Shown in pieces: positions 42,401-46,950 of a DNA stretch of 64,000 bases. Source of the stretch: Eupeodes corollae. Taxonomy: Eukaryota; Arthropoda; Insecta; Diptera; Syrphidae. Every line of letters begins with the position of its first letter. Position 1 is the stretch's first letter. Where the stretch lies: positions 57,670,421 to 57,734,420 of the forward strand of contig NC_079148.1 of assembly GCF_945859685.1 (NCBI RefSeq). The letters are read 5' to 3'. A program made the position numbers and the translations under genes. The notes under the pieces are model-generated. The model made no database searches, was not told the DNA's origin, and worked only from the letters and a program-made list of their open reading frames with translations.

Positions 42401-44832
42401 ATCCCTTACAGTTTATTGACAGAAACGACGAATGTGAAATACCTTTTGTCACGCTCAAAGAAGTAAGAAGCATGTGTCAACATAAGTTGTCAAACAAAAA
42501 ATCACCAGGGTACGATCTTATAACTGCTCAGGTTCTGAAAGAAATGCCTCTTATAGCCTTCAAGAAACTCCAATTTATAATAAACGCATGCCTTAAACTA
42601 AGATATGTGCCACATCATTGGAAAATTGCGGAAGTCATTGTTATACCTAAACAAGGTAAGCCACCAACAGAAGTTACATCTTACAGACCAATATCACTTA
42701 TACCAATCATGGCAAAAGTTTTTGAAAAACTGCTACTGAAAAGGCTTAACAAAATAATTGAAGAAAGAAGACTAATTCCGAGCCATCACTTTGGATTTAG
42801 AAATAAACATTCCACGATAGACCAAGTGCATCGAATTACGGATGTTGTGGAAAAGGCACTTGAAGAAAAACAAGTATGCTCGTCTGTATTCTTAGATGTT
42901 GCTCAAGCTTTTGACAAGGTTTGGCACTTGGAATTTGAGTACAAACTGCATAGGGACTTCCCCAGGCAGTACTACGAAATACTGAAATCCTACGTTACGA
43001 ACCGACTCTTTAGAGTACGGTACGACCAAAATTACTCGGAACTTAAGAAAATTGAAGCCGGTGCACCACAAGGATGTGTCCTAGGACGAACCCTGTATCT
43101 GTTATATACAAGGGATATTCCAGTGGACATCAACGCTATCATGACCACCTTTGCTGATGATACTGCAATATTGGTGCCAGATAATTCCGTTACGAAGGCT
43201 ACACAAAAATTGCAAAATCCAGTCGATAAAGTTAGTGATTGGACGCACAAATGGCGTATCAAATTAAACGAAACAAAATCGACGCATATAAACTTTACAA
43301 ACAAAAACAAATATTCCAATTTTTATAAACAGTACAGAAGTACCTTACTCCAATACCGCCAAATACCTTGGAATGAATTTGGATACAAAGCTAAAATGGA
43401 AAGAACACATCAAAAAGAAAAGAGAAGAACTAAACTTGAAGTACAGAAAAATGTACTGGTTAATAGGAAAGAACTCTGACCTATCTATCCAGAACAAACT
43501 AATGTTATATAAGCAAGTATTGAAACCCGTTTGGACATATGGCATCCAACTATGGGGCTGTACAAAGAAAACAAATGCTGAACCCATCCAAAAATTCCAA
43601 AGCAAGGTCCTTCGTGGAATAATAAATGCTCCTTGGTATATAAGAAATAGCGATCTACATCGTGACCTTCAAATTGAAATGGTTACAGAAGTGGTTAAGA
43701 AACACGCTGTATCACACAATCAGCGACTGCAAAGTCATACTATCTCTGAAATGGAGACCGTATTAAATGTACGAGACAATGTTCGGAGATTAAGAAGAAC
43801 CAAGCCTCATGAGCTGATGGGCTAAAAGCTACGGGAAAGTGTTATAACCTTAAACTTCCCCCAATCCGGTTTAAAAATTAAGAAATAAAAATCATTTGTC
43901 GATCTTTCATAGATTGGTCCTGATTCACCGGTGGTTTTAGTGCGGTAAGAGTCCCACACTACTCGGTACCGATTCTTACCGAGTGTCTTTTGAAGAATTC
44001 CATCGGATAAAAAAAAAAAAAAAAATTAAACCAATTCAAATGAAATATTATGGTGTAATAATTGTTAAGCAATTCATAAGGGGTAATTATTTTTGTTTAC
44101 TGAACTAACTTTTTATTGTATTCATCTAAAAAATAAAACATCCACCACATCCTAAAAAAGAAACTCAGCTTTCAGAAAATAATTTCATTGAGTGGACCTG
44201 TGGTGCACATTGCGCGACCTAGAGTATTACCATTATTATCATTAATAACTTTTCAAATAATACTTCAACAGTAAAACAACACCTAAACAGACTAACGATT
44301 GGAAAAAGCTCTTTATTAGATAAAGTTCAAAGAGGTCCTTGGCTCTGTTTTCATGTTATTGGTATTAAATTAAAAAAAAGACAACCCTTTTGGCATCTAA
44401 TACATAAAAAGTAAAACCTGTTTACTTGAATTTCGCACGTTCACTTAATCAGCTATGAGTTAAAACTTCTTGATTATGATTGGCAACAATTAACTTTGCC
44501 AGGCTCTTATGACAATTTAAAGGTTAAATGAATGCACTTAACGGGCATAGGAATTCGTGTGTTTATACCTTAAGTTAAGAGTGGATAGTTTCCCTCCCCA
44601 ACAATATGTTTAAAAATGTAAACTATTAGATTTGTTTAGTGTATACAAAAATAGACAACAGAAAGAAAAAACAAACATTATCAACCTTTCTCTTGTGGTA
44701 AAAGAACGACAAAAGAAAATGATAAAAAAAAATGTTGACAAAGGAAAATATACTTACACAGTTTTCCCGTGCAAGCTCACTAAGGCAAGGATACCTTTCG
44801 CTAATGTATCGGAAAAACTTTGGGACTCCCAT
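348..44832 (-). CDS. pcm: 5'-3' exoribonuclease XRN1 / pacman, 22-exon gene model
   Basis: Cytoplasmic 5'-3' exoribonuclease that degrades decapped mRNA, known in flies as pacman. Exons on the minus strand: 44832-44758, 26978-26752, 26681-26471, 26410-26246, 26179-25906, 24862-24729, 23185-23090, 22991-22867, 22791-22599, 20910-20737, 20656-20366, 20294-20026, 19957-19638, 19560-19328, 15295-15116, 15028-14888, 14811-14463, 5934-5572, 5472-5258, 5176-5012, 4933-4781 and 440-348. Every junction is GT-AG and reading phase is conserved across all 21 introns. The sum is 4,446 nt, about 1,481 residues, slightly shorter than I recall for Drosophila Pacman. Catalytic acidic residues at about D35, D86, E175, E177, D205, D207 and D287 are all present. 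No in-frame stop or frameshift was found. Introns make up about 90% of the locus and carry many transposons. Least certain are the exon 18 donor and the last exon. Confidence 0.93.
524..3818 (-). mobile_element. P-element-like DNA transposon with ~210-bp terminal inverted repeats, defective
   Basis: About 210 bases at 524-732 recur inverted at 3625-3818; both tips read CATAGACTAACTAATAATAA and most of the length is identical. The 7-base direct repeat ATAATAC flanks the unit at 517-523 and 3819-3825. It may extend to 8 bases by tip ambiguity, and 8 is the P-family size. Between them, on the minus strand, decayed frames show P/THAP9 transposase signatures. DQGSNN is near 3250, followed by ALYDPCHLIKSARNTL and then WQKIKVKYATQIFS near 2980. 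A C-terminal ORF (2571-1942) contains LWYFIGAAILKMTKKISCKL, like the P-family 'Y.IG.i..K..K.iSC..C' region. Stops interrupt the frame and the N-terminal THAP part was not found. A further insertion-like segment with a 'gacagacagaca' motif lies near 1150-1890. The element sits inside the last intron of pcm. Confidence 0.82.
1942..2571 (-). pseudogene. C-terminal fragment of P/THAP9-like transposase
   Basis: A 209-codon open frame inside the P-like element. Near its start it has FIGAAILKMTKKISCKLCET with a CxxC pair, matching the C-terminal zinc-ligand-like segment of P-family transposases. The rest is Lys/Ser-rich and hard to place. Upstream pieces of the same transposase (DQGSNN, PCHLIKSARN, KVKYATQIFS at about 3250-2960) are in frames broken by stops, so no full protein is possible. 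I infer a non-autonomous relic. Confidence 0.65.
3985..4460. repeat. Degenerate repeat cluster of AACC-nn-GGTT palindromes
   Basis: Between 3985 and 4260 a 20-25-base unit, roughly (A)n-TAACC-nn-GGTTA, recurs about ten times with variation. Examples are taaccgtggtta, aatctaggtta, atacgttggtta, aaccgaggtta and aagtggtta. A second cluster at 4345-4460 (aacctaggtta, accaaggtta, aagataaccg) has the same palindromes with T-rich rather than A-rich spacers, so the two halves could pair. It lies in the last pcm intron just outside the P-like element. No coding sense is seen. Confidence 0.55.
4781..5934 (-). CDS. pcm: pcm exons 18-21 (low-complexity C-terminal region with NWR repeats)
   Basis: Exons 5934-5572, 5472-5258, 5176-5012 and 4933-4781 encode residues about 1153-1451. 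The region is Asn/Gln-rich and presumably disordered, like the XRN1 C-terminus that binds decapping factors in flies. Conserved islands are FWMPAPDTIK, FPPPPNWR and NQKGAFIPLQVLKS. A motif beginning (N/K)WR occurs four times: NNWRTAHLP, DNWRSTSLS, HKWRSTNLP and PNWRNSTM. The donor of exon 18 is ambiguous: 5572 (AACG|gtattg) and 5518 (AACG|gtcgtc) both keep the phase. The second leaves only a 45-base intron but retains a segment paralogous to exon 19. Confidence 0.85.
5935..6711. other. Intron 17 sequence, nothing recognised
   Basis: AT-rich intronic DNA between pcm exon 18 and the first LINE fragment. Short frames only; I see no transposon termini, RNA gene or repeated unit. Confidence 0.4.
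6712..7940 (+). mobile_element. 5'-truncated LINE with RNase H domain (family A, copy 1)
   Basis: Starts within the RT 3' part (gaggctaaatacctgagtct, matching about 59048) and runs through the RNase H region to the family's 3' end. Readable pieces in shifting frames: IYFYTDGSKTKEG (RNase H first Asp), CSVFQAELLAIKEVLSWLKA (Glu) and IRIFSESQAGIK (Asp replaced by Glu). The tail is GHCLIGKHATRLGVFSNDFC then DEEEEETVLHLLCTCPALAR. The copy has an internal deletion after the SQAGIK motif. It ends gccactataacctaaccta, the same CCTAA-rich tail as the other copies. It sits in pcm intron 17. Confidence 0.85.
7942..9480 (-). mobile_element. Transib-like (RAG1-related) transposase fossil
   Basis: Minus-strand frames resemble the RAG1/Transib catalytic core. 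Near 8230-8110 the line LHKILVHSKNIIE, followed by LPLGELSEEVQECKTKDHKK, aligns well with the RAG1 segment that holds the two zinc-binding His and the third catalytic Glu (SE in 'LSEE'). SRIRQNEDLFNMLATS follows, matching the downstream SR...D helices. Upstream, near 9070, SGCDGSSGQSAY resembles the CDG motif carrying the first catalytic Asp, and VPLLLNSTNGEHWRNPH and KETSDIINT follow. Further upstream (9480-9250) decayed sequence includes NNNALALFMDLGHS. Stops and frameshifts are present, so it is dead. I did not identify termini or the 5-bp target duplication. It abuts the 3' tail of the LINE at 7940. Confidence 0.68.
9481..9775. other. Intron 17 sequence, nothing recognised
   Basis: AT-rich spacer between the Transib-like fossil and the CR1-like LINE. 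No ORF or repeat seen. Confidence 0.35.
9776..11465 (-). mobile_element. 5'-truncated CR1/L2-type LINE, reverse transcriptase and C-terminus
   Basis: Nearly continuous minus-strand RT. N-terminal linker (about 11450-11200) has DLSWFNNKIKVLINKRNLAYKVW-type sequence. The fingers/palm include VPKTRNEYRPIAILPYLSKV and NMLCPNQSGFRPKHSCTTAA. The catalytic box is HMYADDVQLRYSCP (YADD near 10590). Then LLWSRSNGLCLNPTKSKCLV and the C-terminal domain ending RLWNSLPQTIR...FRIRLRQYFEAL at 9779. The PQGS region before MGPLLFTMYVIELP is frameshifted. No endonuclease remains and there is no RNase H. One or two frameshifts separate the pieces. Located in pcm intron 17. Confidence 0.82.
11814..12760 (-). mobile_element. 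CR1-like LINE 3' fragment (family D, copy 1)
   Basis: A 131-codon frame (12209-11814) reads LLDRIQKRALKMIGGRCPTE, then SLFYRCFHKQCSNEIAICIP, then SRTTRMWNALPDSIFPTHYN. This is the typical C-terminal domain of CR1/Jockey-like RTs. Further upstream, near 12720-12660, FGVPQGSVLSPTLFLIFIND is readable, the RT box-4 motif. The YADD-containing part between is decayed. A second copy of the same family is at 15963-16720. Confidence 0.75.
12841..14462. other. Intron 17 sequence with a short tandem duplication
   Basis: Mostly unrecognised AT-rich intron. At about 13731-13795 a 33-base unit (gtgaaaatgtgtataaataa...) is repeated directly almost without change. Frames at 13137-13440 on both strands show no family signature. 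Confidence 0.4.
14463..15295 (-). CDS. pcm: pcm exons 15-17 (winged-helix and SH3-like domains)
   Basis: Exons 15295-15116, 15028-14888 and 14811-14463 encode residues about 930-1152. Exon 15 starts NEELAGYCRRRDNSWYFSQK and continues into helices typical of the XRN1 winged-helix region. Exon 16 contains KCVDEIVNWLNEQEF. Exon 17 carries LPVKTVKLQVKPHLLMKPD, then RLFDRVVVVRNTYLVPIGSR and GTVIGVLP, which match the XRN1 SH3-like domain. It ends in phase 1 (FSN-G), which fits exon 18 across an 8.5-kb intron full of transposons. Confidence 0.92.
15545..15822 (+). repeat. tRNA-derived SINE-like element, copy 1
   Basis: Starts gtacccgtggcgtgatggtt. TGGCGTGATGG at 15553-15563 looks like a Pol III A box, and GGTTCAACCC at 15577-15586 looks like a B box. 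A 270-base body follows, ending ggactgttgcgccaca. A second copy of the body lies inverted at 39484-39746, showing that this is a dispersed repeat. The box spacing is shorter than usual, so the tRNA origin is tentative. Located in pcm intron 14 upstream of exon 15. Confidence 0.6.
15963..16720 (-). mobile_element. CR1-like LINE 3' fragment (family D, copy 2)
   Basis: A minus-strand frame (16211-15963) reads MIGSFTSLKHRRKVSCRYFN and then SREIAIFITPFEKFNRNTRT, ending with TRMWNALPYSTV. It is parallel to the copy at 11814-12209 and has lost about 20 residues in the middle. Around 16690-16640 the complement again gives GSVLSPTLFLIFIN-like sequence. Decayed and in pcm intron 14. Confidence 0.7.
16761..17404. 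other. Intron 14 sequence, nothing recognised
   Basis: AT-rich intronic sequence between two LINE fragments. No structure noted beyond short chance frames. Confidence 0.35.
17405..17725 (-). mobile_element. Short 3' fragment of RNase-H LINE (family A, copy 4)
   Basis: Minus-strand copy of the family A 3' end, beginning ttaggttaggttatagtggc at its tail. Fragments of the same protein tail are readable: AIPIATCKLLLMQDAVRRAG, TRWNNITHVKSQ and GHCLIGKHDTRLGVFSN. It lacks the DEEEEE-HLLCTCP segment, which suggests an internal deletion. Located in pcm intron 14. Confidence 0.75.
18250..18930 (+). mobile_element. Tc1-like transposase remnant
   Basis: Plus-strand frames contain an N-terminal HTH-like stretch, SPNGLPYTEIGKDLKISLRF. 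Further on, TVKHGGRSILIWGCMAV (18645-18700) matches the Tc1 'VKHGGGS.MVWGC' motif, and DWDQISRETTQTLDPMD near 18850 matches the C-terminal end. The D-containing segment between is deleted, and frameshifts separate the pieces. No inverted repeats were found. Located in pcm intron 14. Confidence 0.68.
19328..20910 (-). CDS. pcm: pcm exons 10-14 (end of nuclease region and KOW/PAZ-like domains)
   Basis: Exons 20910-20737, 20656-20366, 20294-20026, 19957-19638 and 19560-19328 encode residues about 501-929. Exon 10 has LLAVLPAQSRTLLPEAYQDL and DLNGKKYEWEALVLIPFIDE, strongly conserved in XRN1. Exon 11 contains FYPGFPTMKHLQFN. Exon 12 has VFDFPSRNESMVLMP and TGWPHLIKAKVTAVSD. Exon 13 has SRMGIEIDFPKVLVHVKTLI and RIFFVGNPYFGSEGTVLDP, matching the D2/D3 beta-domains. 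Exon 14 ends NIGLSMRFPKQ. Introns here are 66-82 bases, so this block is compact compared with the rest of the gene. Confidence 0.94.
21175..22360 (-). mobile_element. RTE-like LINE fragment (family B, copy 3, strongly decayed)
   Basis: Right-to-left sequence matches the two better copies at 47.6-49.5 and 54.2-55.7 kb. HTRKACFDEECVQANAAKQH (about 22290) matches the PWFHDECRQAHAAKQ block. LVRACRMTIENSRCFKNVRK and KKGFRQGYALSCGFFN (21690-21570) match the RT core. The 3' end reads aagtaacttaagtaacac on the minus strand, a broken TAAG-type tail. Deletions and frameshifts are frequent. Located in pcm intron 9. Confidence 0.75.
22599..24862 (-). CDS. pcm: pcm exons 6-9 (conserved region 2)
   Basis: Exons 24862-24729, 23185-23090, 22991-22867 and 22791-22599 encode residues about 318-500. 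Exon 6 reads GNINEHGILNLRRLEIFLEA, the family's 'G.INE.G.LNL..FE' stretch. Exons 7 and 8 are rich in D and E (IDEAFDFDVNEILENKQDDE; NDITSDDEEQH) and form the usual acidic linker. Exon 9 contains LQWILNYYYKGVQSWSWYYP followed by HHYAPFISDL, hallmark XRN1 sequence lining the active site. The intron between exons 6 and 7 carries a repeat with a MADF-like ORF; the others are short. Confidence 0.94.
23415..24205. repeat. Dispersed-repeat-like segment rich in GAGAGT/CTCTC motifs with an internal ORF
   Basis: This stretch of pcm intron 6 is less AT-rich than its surroundings. It carries many copies of gagagtaaac, ctctcaac and ctcgcga-type words near both ends. The left side has gagagtaaacgtgctac and cgagagtaaacatggc. 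The right side has ctctcaaaattctagcagag, ctctcaaatggacatcc and gagagttgaagc. The layout suggests subterminal repeats of a non-autonomous transposon, but I could not fix exact termini or a target duplication. Confidence 0.4.
23641..23820 (+). CDS. Small ORF resembling the start of a MADF domain
   Basis: A 59-codon frame starts at an ATG right after a gagagtaaac repeat and reads MAKQLTLEKTNHFIDKYESV, then ELLWRTTDKTFRGRKR. 'FI..YE....LW....' followed by basic residues is the opening of the MADF (Myb/SANT-like) DNA-binding domain, which is also the second protein of many Harbinger transposons. It is antisense to pcm and inside its sixth intron. The frame ends before a full MADF domain (about 85 residues) would be complete, so it is probably a truncated transposon gene. 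Confidence 0.4.
   Translation: MAKQLTLEKTNHFIDKYESVELLWRTTDKTFRGRKRSVILTKFGKQFSCSEAIHMLTGC
24206..24728. other. Intron 6 sequence, nothing recognised
   Basis: AT-rich intronic DNA between the GAGAGT-rich repeat and exon 6; no feature seen. Confidence 0.35.
25010..25735. repeat. Degenerate minisatellite (about 28-30-bp units, partial 112-bp higher-order period)
   Basis: About 25 tandem units of the form aagggaggttttgaaatatc, with variants such as gggatgtcttgaaaaggcaa and ggagattcc, fill most of pcm intron 5. A block of about 110 bases at 25383-25490 is repeated almost exactly at 25495-25602, showing a higher-order repeat and recent expansion. The strand is purine-rich (GGGAGG..GAAA), so pcm transcripts contain the pyrimidine-rich complement. 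The minus-strand frames (FQNLPWNLPCLFK...) are a by-product of the repeat. Confidence 0.85.
25906..26978 (-). CDS. pcm: pcm exons 2-5 (nuclease core, conserved region 1)
   Basis: Four exons (26978-26752, 26681-26471, 26410-26246, 26179-25906) split by short introns of about 65-70 bases. They encode residues about 26-317. Visible motifs in order: LYLDMNGIIHNCSHP (D35), FFMAVDGVAPRAKMNQQR (D86), FDSNCITPGTEFM, SPGEGEHKIMDYIR (E175/E177), CLYGLDADLIILG (D205/D207) and MGFLVGNDFIPHLP (D287). These are the Mg-binding acidic residues and the basic 5'-phosphate pocket of the XRN family. Phases run 0, 2, 0, 0, 1, and each donor matches the following acceptor. The enzyme core looks intact. Confidence 0.96.
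27548..29115 (+). mobile_element. 5'-truncated LINE with RNase H domain (family A, copy 2)
   Basis: Begins inside the RT just before VIAYAGDVAIAISGKHLNIL, where the catalytic YADD has become YAGD. RT thumb sequence follows: ILWADRCGLGVDPHKTDLVL, then LGLFLDKKLNWIRNVQERVK. RNase H remains include a frame break at the FYTDGSK site and PGHRDRRAGTRW after a deletion. The end is DEEEEEETVLYLFCTFPDLA. The 3' tail is ataaccttaccctaaccta. Located in pcm intron 1 and directly abutting the next LINE fragment. Confidence 0.85.
29117..31380 (-). mobile_element. Non-LTR retrotransposon fragment (family E, copy 1)
   Basis: Minus-strand frames with RT C-terminal features: KEKLVNAKTAINMTWKQCFI, ADSILLYGSQVWGCKKYNSV and RDWQDLAQEWQINFNLPIED. 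Upstream, from 29980 to 31100, the complement is strongly decayed RT. A second copy (37700-39355) shows the same order, which confirms the family. The clade is uncertain; no RNase H was seen. Located in pcm intron 1. Confidence 0.65.
31381..32568. other. Intron 1 sequence, nothing recognised
   Basis: AT-rich intron between a LINE fragment and a Tc1/mariner element. No recognisable ORF, repeat unit or RNA gene. Confidence 0.35.
32569..33850 (-). mobile_element. Tc1/mariner-superfamily transposon with intact termini, 1,282 bp, defective transposase
   Basis: Termini are perfect inverted repeats of about 33 bases starting AAGGGTGTCCCAAAATTAAC, flanked by TA at 32567-32568 and 33851-33852. The minus-strand transposase begins at an ATG at about 33736 with MERYTIEQRVFIIKEYFKKS, an insect-type HTH. 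KRLIEKFMETGSVGDAKHTG and the second HTH follow, then the catalytic domain. That domain includes HRVTVWCGFWAGGIFGPYFF, WFQQNGATCHTARETI and SCDLTPLDFF. The usual QQDGATCH Asp is Asn here. Frame breaks near 33605 and 33260 split the ORF. Located in pcm intron 1. The element is internally complete but inactive. Confidence 0.9.
33890..34290 (-). mobile_element. Possible LINE 3' fragment
   Basis: A minus-strand frame (34284-34072) reads SWTRRLLATIITIHNLLGYH and RKKMWLVDNNI. This resembles the 'GHN.LNYHL.K.GLVDNDICR' stretch downstream of RNase H in Jockey-type LINEs. The following 'EE..HLL..CPAL' box is not readable. Weak evidence, but it fits other LINE debris in this intron. Confidence 0.35.
34902..36446 (-). 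mobile_element. Tc1-like transposon with intact termini, 1,545 bp, catalytically dead
   Basis: Termini CAGTTGTGTTCATAAAAATA... are inverted at 34902 and 36446, with TA on both sides. The left terminal motif tgttcataaaaatagcagtg is repeated directly at 35091, a second binding-site-like copy. The minus-strand transposase starts at 36190 (MGRSKHCTEEIRKLIRKMRL, paired HTH). It continues HVAKRMEFVEAHRDWAKEKW and LWSGESKVVLFGSKG, where the family's first catalytic Asp (WSDES) is Gly. QQDYDPKHTSKKAK keeps the second Asp, and near 35370 the sequence PAQSPDLKPIPNLWGDV has Pro in place of the catalytic Glu. A TGA also replaces the Trp before PAQSPD. Located in pcm intron 1. Confidence 0.9.
36640..37270 (-). 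mobile_element. mariner-like transposase remnant
   Basis: Complement near 36760-36660 reads IQLWLNDNLPGFIGAED, a stop, then PSG..DLNPLD, matching the mariner C-terminal catalytic region 'EEWPPSSPDLNPLDY'. Farther upstream, near 36930, sequence resembling 'VMVWWGVSYDG' is readable, and near 37000 FTDENIFKVE matches the first catalytic-Asp region. Frames are broken throughout and no termini were found. It lies next to the Tc1-like element in pcm intron 1. Confidence 0.6.
37700..39355 (-). mobile_element. Non-LTR retrotransposon fragment (family E, copy 2)
   Basis: Minus-strand RT. NHILHAFQAGFRRGYSTVDQ (39005-38945) is the RT 'GFR.g.sT.DQ' motif. YKYLGQLISSNSNMKKHLQG and ILLYEAQAWGYRPLEY come from the thumb and C-terminal part. 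A 97-codon frame at 38074-37781 follows with QEWKKLASECGVNLVF and ends near ELISTIFRLRG. The catalytic YADD region is decayed (about 38600). Compare copy 1 at 29117-31380. Located in pcm intron 1. Confidence 0.7.
39484..39746 (-). repeat. tRNA-derived SINE-like element, copy 2
   Basis: The complement starts gtacccgtggcatgatggtt at 39746 and continues through gcgaggaattgacaaatcct to ggactgttgcgccaccc at 39484. It is colinear with the copy at 15545-15822. The B-box region present in copy 1 is deleted here (gttagtgcgttgtgccacc). The tRNA-like end abuts the start of the Jockey-like LINE. Confidence 0.6.
39750..41115 (+). pseudogene. Jockey LINE ORF1 (Gag-like, three CCHC zinc knuckles), frameshifted
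   Basis: Pieces in order: a coiled-coil-like stretch (LEGLVESLQQQVKKLEEKVN), a Lys/Arg-rich linker (NKRKSKKRKAESSP), then APPPIMISGLAMFGELKSIV. NWKVIVEDADAYRSVTEELN and IKVVARGLHSSCVAKEIVED match the RNA-binding domain before PRE_C2HC. After a frame change come the zinc knuckles: CKHCQAFGHTQKYC, CVKCEGRHATKNC and CINCQGNHPASYRGC. This domain order is that of Jockey-clade Gag proteins, including the telomeric HeT-A/TART group. Two frame breaks and stops prevent a full product. Confidence 0.85.
41163..43825 (+). pseudogene. Jockey LINE ORF2 (AP endonuclease and reverse transcriptase), frameshifted
   Basis: N-terminal endonuclease (41163-42179): LKIATWNANGLLQHVSELNI, DICLVSETHLA (catalytic Glu), HPADKAGGGSAILIKK, LVGGDFNAKHTQWGSR and SSDHTPVILSL are all present. 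RT follows after a +1 frame change at 42178. KLSNKKSPGYDLITAQVLKE, SYRPISLIPIMAKVFEKLLL, HHFGFRNKHSTIDQVHRITD, SVFLDVAQAFDKVWH, GAPQGCVLGRTLYLLYTRDI and TTFADDTAILV (FADD catalytic pair) can all be read. The C-terminal frame at 43373-43825 carries KPVWTYGIQLWGCTKKTNAE and SKVLRGIINAPWYIRNSDLH. No RNase H, as expected for Jockey. Confidence 0.88.
44026..44757. other. Start of pcm intron 1, nothing recognised
   Basis: AT-rich intronic DNA between the exon 1 donor and the poly(A) tail of the LINE. Short chance frames only. Confidence 0.35.
44758..44832 (-). CDS. pcm: pcm exon 1 (start codon exon)
   Basis: Encodes the first 25 residues, beginning MGVPKFFRYISERYPCLSEL, the near-invariant N-terminus of the XRN1/XRN2 family. 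The ATG at 44832 is preceded by a run of A and T with no other in-frame ATG nearby, and the MGVPKF start fixes the initiation codon. The exon ends at a strong donor (TGT|gtaagt) in phase 0. The next exon starts with IPEFDNLYLDMNG, which directly continues the family sequence, so the 17.8-kb gap is one intron. Confidence 0.95.
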
Positions 44833-46129
44833 GATTTGTTTTAAAATTTAATATCAATAATTTGTATATTTTGTTGGTTTAACTTTAATTTTTGCTATGC
44901 TTTAAGGGGTTTCCCTGAATTGGGTACTTTCACTTATTTCTGTTTGGATTTGCTTTGTGGGAAATCTTAGAAAATGCCCTTGAAGGTGCAAACTTTTCTT
45001 AACCGCGCGAAATTTTCTCACTTTAGGATTAATACAATAAATTAATTATCACTAATAGATTTAAAATATGTATATGTCAATTTATCAATAAATAAATATT
45101 TTTATTTTTAACAATATTAAAGTCAAAAGAGTTTAAAGAAAATAGCTGCAGAAATATGTTTCGTATTCGTTCCAACAATTTGCGAAAACAGCCATCAGGG
45201 CAACAAAAAAAAATATGACAGTTGCAGGTGACATATATTTTTTTTAATGTCGGTAGTGCAGAGTCCGGGGTGAGTGATGCCAAGAGTTCAGTTCATTTAA
45301 TAAAAAATCAGAAGTTACCAGTGTTGTTATGATATTTATTCATATAATATAAATACTGGGATAGAAATAAGAAATCATAATCTGCCTTGAGTCTTAACTG
45401 AAAAAGGGAATTTTTAGCAAAAAGTTTGGAGAGCAGTCTATAAATCTATAATATATGTATTTCGCTTTAAGATAATAAAGTTGGGACATTTCAAGATAAT
45501 ATCATATTTTTGAGAAAAGTAACACACCAAAATCATTTTGTGTAACAAAGGCGTCTAACTGAAGAACGGAACTGTCAAAAGTTCTTTAATTTACCATCTG
45601 TTTGCGTCATAAAACAAGAAACATACGTGAAGGCACTCCATTAGATTAGATTAAATACTTTATTTCGATAATAAAATTACATTAATTTAAAGCTAAGAAT
45701 ATACATCTCAGTTAAAAATAGTTCAACACTATGAATTTTTGTTTGTTTTGTTTTTAGTATAAGAAAATAAAAACTGTATTTTTTAGTGGTTTTTCTTAAC
45801 AATTTTGAAATATAACAGATGAATAATTTATTAACTTGAATATTTATAAAAAGGAATATAAATAAAAAAATTTTGAATAATTTTATAATCTTAAAAGATA
45901 TGTATACAATTTTGACATGATTTGATGATACTTGATTTGAGTTTAAATAGTTCTATTTTTTTTTCTTTTTTTTTCGTTTTTACATTCTCAGTGATTCGAG
46001 CCCTAAACCTTCAATTTTACTGTGATTTGAAACACAACATCTCTAAAAAAACTTTCCCGTCTTTAAAAACAATTTTAGTAGATGAAAAAAAGTTCAATTT
46101 TGCCGTGATTTGAAACACAAACGCCATAA
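44833..46129. other. pcm upstream region, no gene seen
   Basis: This is the presumed 5' UTR and promoter side of pcm. The sequence just before the ATG (AAACAAATC-ATG) has an A at -3 or close to it, acceptable for an insect start. I found no clear TATA box or other core element and no ORF with a family signature. Confidence 0.35.
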
Positions 46130-46472
46130 TGGCTGAAACACATACACGCTTCAGCTTCGGCTTCGTCTGCGTTACGTTAGGCTTGCTTCGAGGTTGCTTT
46201 GAATGACATTTCTATTATTTCATCCCTCCAAAGAGCAAATATATTGTTTGTTGACATTTTTTTACTGCTGATGAGCTGTCAGACAAAGCAAATGTTCAGA
46301 TAATTGAACTAGAGCTTCCGTTTGGAGTCACATTACGTTACATTACGTTCTTTTTCTTACGATTGTCAAACAAAACGTAAGGTCGAAGCTACATTGTGAT
46401 AGCATGCATTGAATTCCTATGGCTGAACTCGTAAACGTCAGGCGAAGCTGAAGCGCGTATGTGATTCAGCCA
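46130..46472 (+). mobile_element. Harbinger-type MITE, copy 1 (343 bp)
   Basis: Non-coding unit with terminal inverted repeats beginning TGGCTGAAACACATACACGC and ending GCGTATGTGATTCAGCCA. TAA is duplicated on both sides (46127-46129 and 46473-46475). The 3-bp TWA target duplication and small size are typical of PIF/Harbinger MITEs. A near-identical copy lies inverted at 52064-52410, about 90% similar by eye. Confidence 0.8.
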
Positions 46473-46559
46473 TAACTGACCGCTCAAAAACTACTTCTAT
46501 AAGCTAACATAAGCAAGTATTTATTGTTGCATTGAAGACTCTGTACTTTGATGAGAGGT

Positions 46560-46950
46560 CTATAAGTTGGTTGCTACAAAATTGGGCCACATCAGGTTTG
46601 GCCTCCTTGGTTTTCTCTTTGCATGATTGCACCAGCTTAGGTTATAGGTCAGCAATACACCAAGATATTTAAACTCACTCACAATTCAATACGCTCGTTG
46701 TTGATGTTCCATGATTTTTCAGCACGTCGCGTAGTGCATGCCACCTAGATTCAAATATCATAACCTTGGCTTTTCTAGTATTTATCCTTAAGCCCCAAGT
46801 TTAGCAGTATTCTTTAAGTCTATTGATTTGCAATTGTTAAAAAAACTCCATTGACCGTTCAACATTTTATTCAGGTCTCATAGAGCGCGCTCCGAGCTAA
46901 AAAAAAAGAAAAACAAACCTTACCAAATCTAAGTCTAAGAAAGACGCTGG
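46560..46950 (-). mobile_element. LINE RT remnant (unclassified)
   Basis: The complement reads, with breaks, LNINTRKAKVMIFESRWHAL and WCIADL, resembling the 'gL..N..KTKvMvf' region after the catalytic box of non-LTR RTs. It is short and strongly decayed. The family could not be assigned. Confidence 0.4.

Larger units (their letters stand above)
39747..44025 (+). mobile_element. Jockey-type LINE, nearly full length, poly(A)-tailed
   Basis: Two-ORF non-LTR retrotransposon on the plus strand, antisense to pcm, in intron 1. ORF1 (Gag-like) is at 39750-41115 and ORF2 (endonuclease plus RT) at 41163-43825. The 3' UTR contains the word gttttagtgcggtaagagtc, and the element ends in a 17-base poly(A) run at 44009-44025. 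ORF1 is broken by two frameshifts (about 40160 and 40515-40570), ORF2 by frame changes at about 42178 and 43360. This is the longest single transposon in the window and probably one of the younger ones. Confidence 0.9.
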
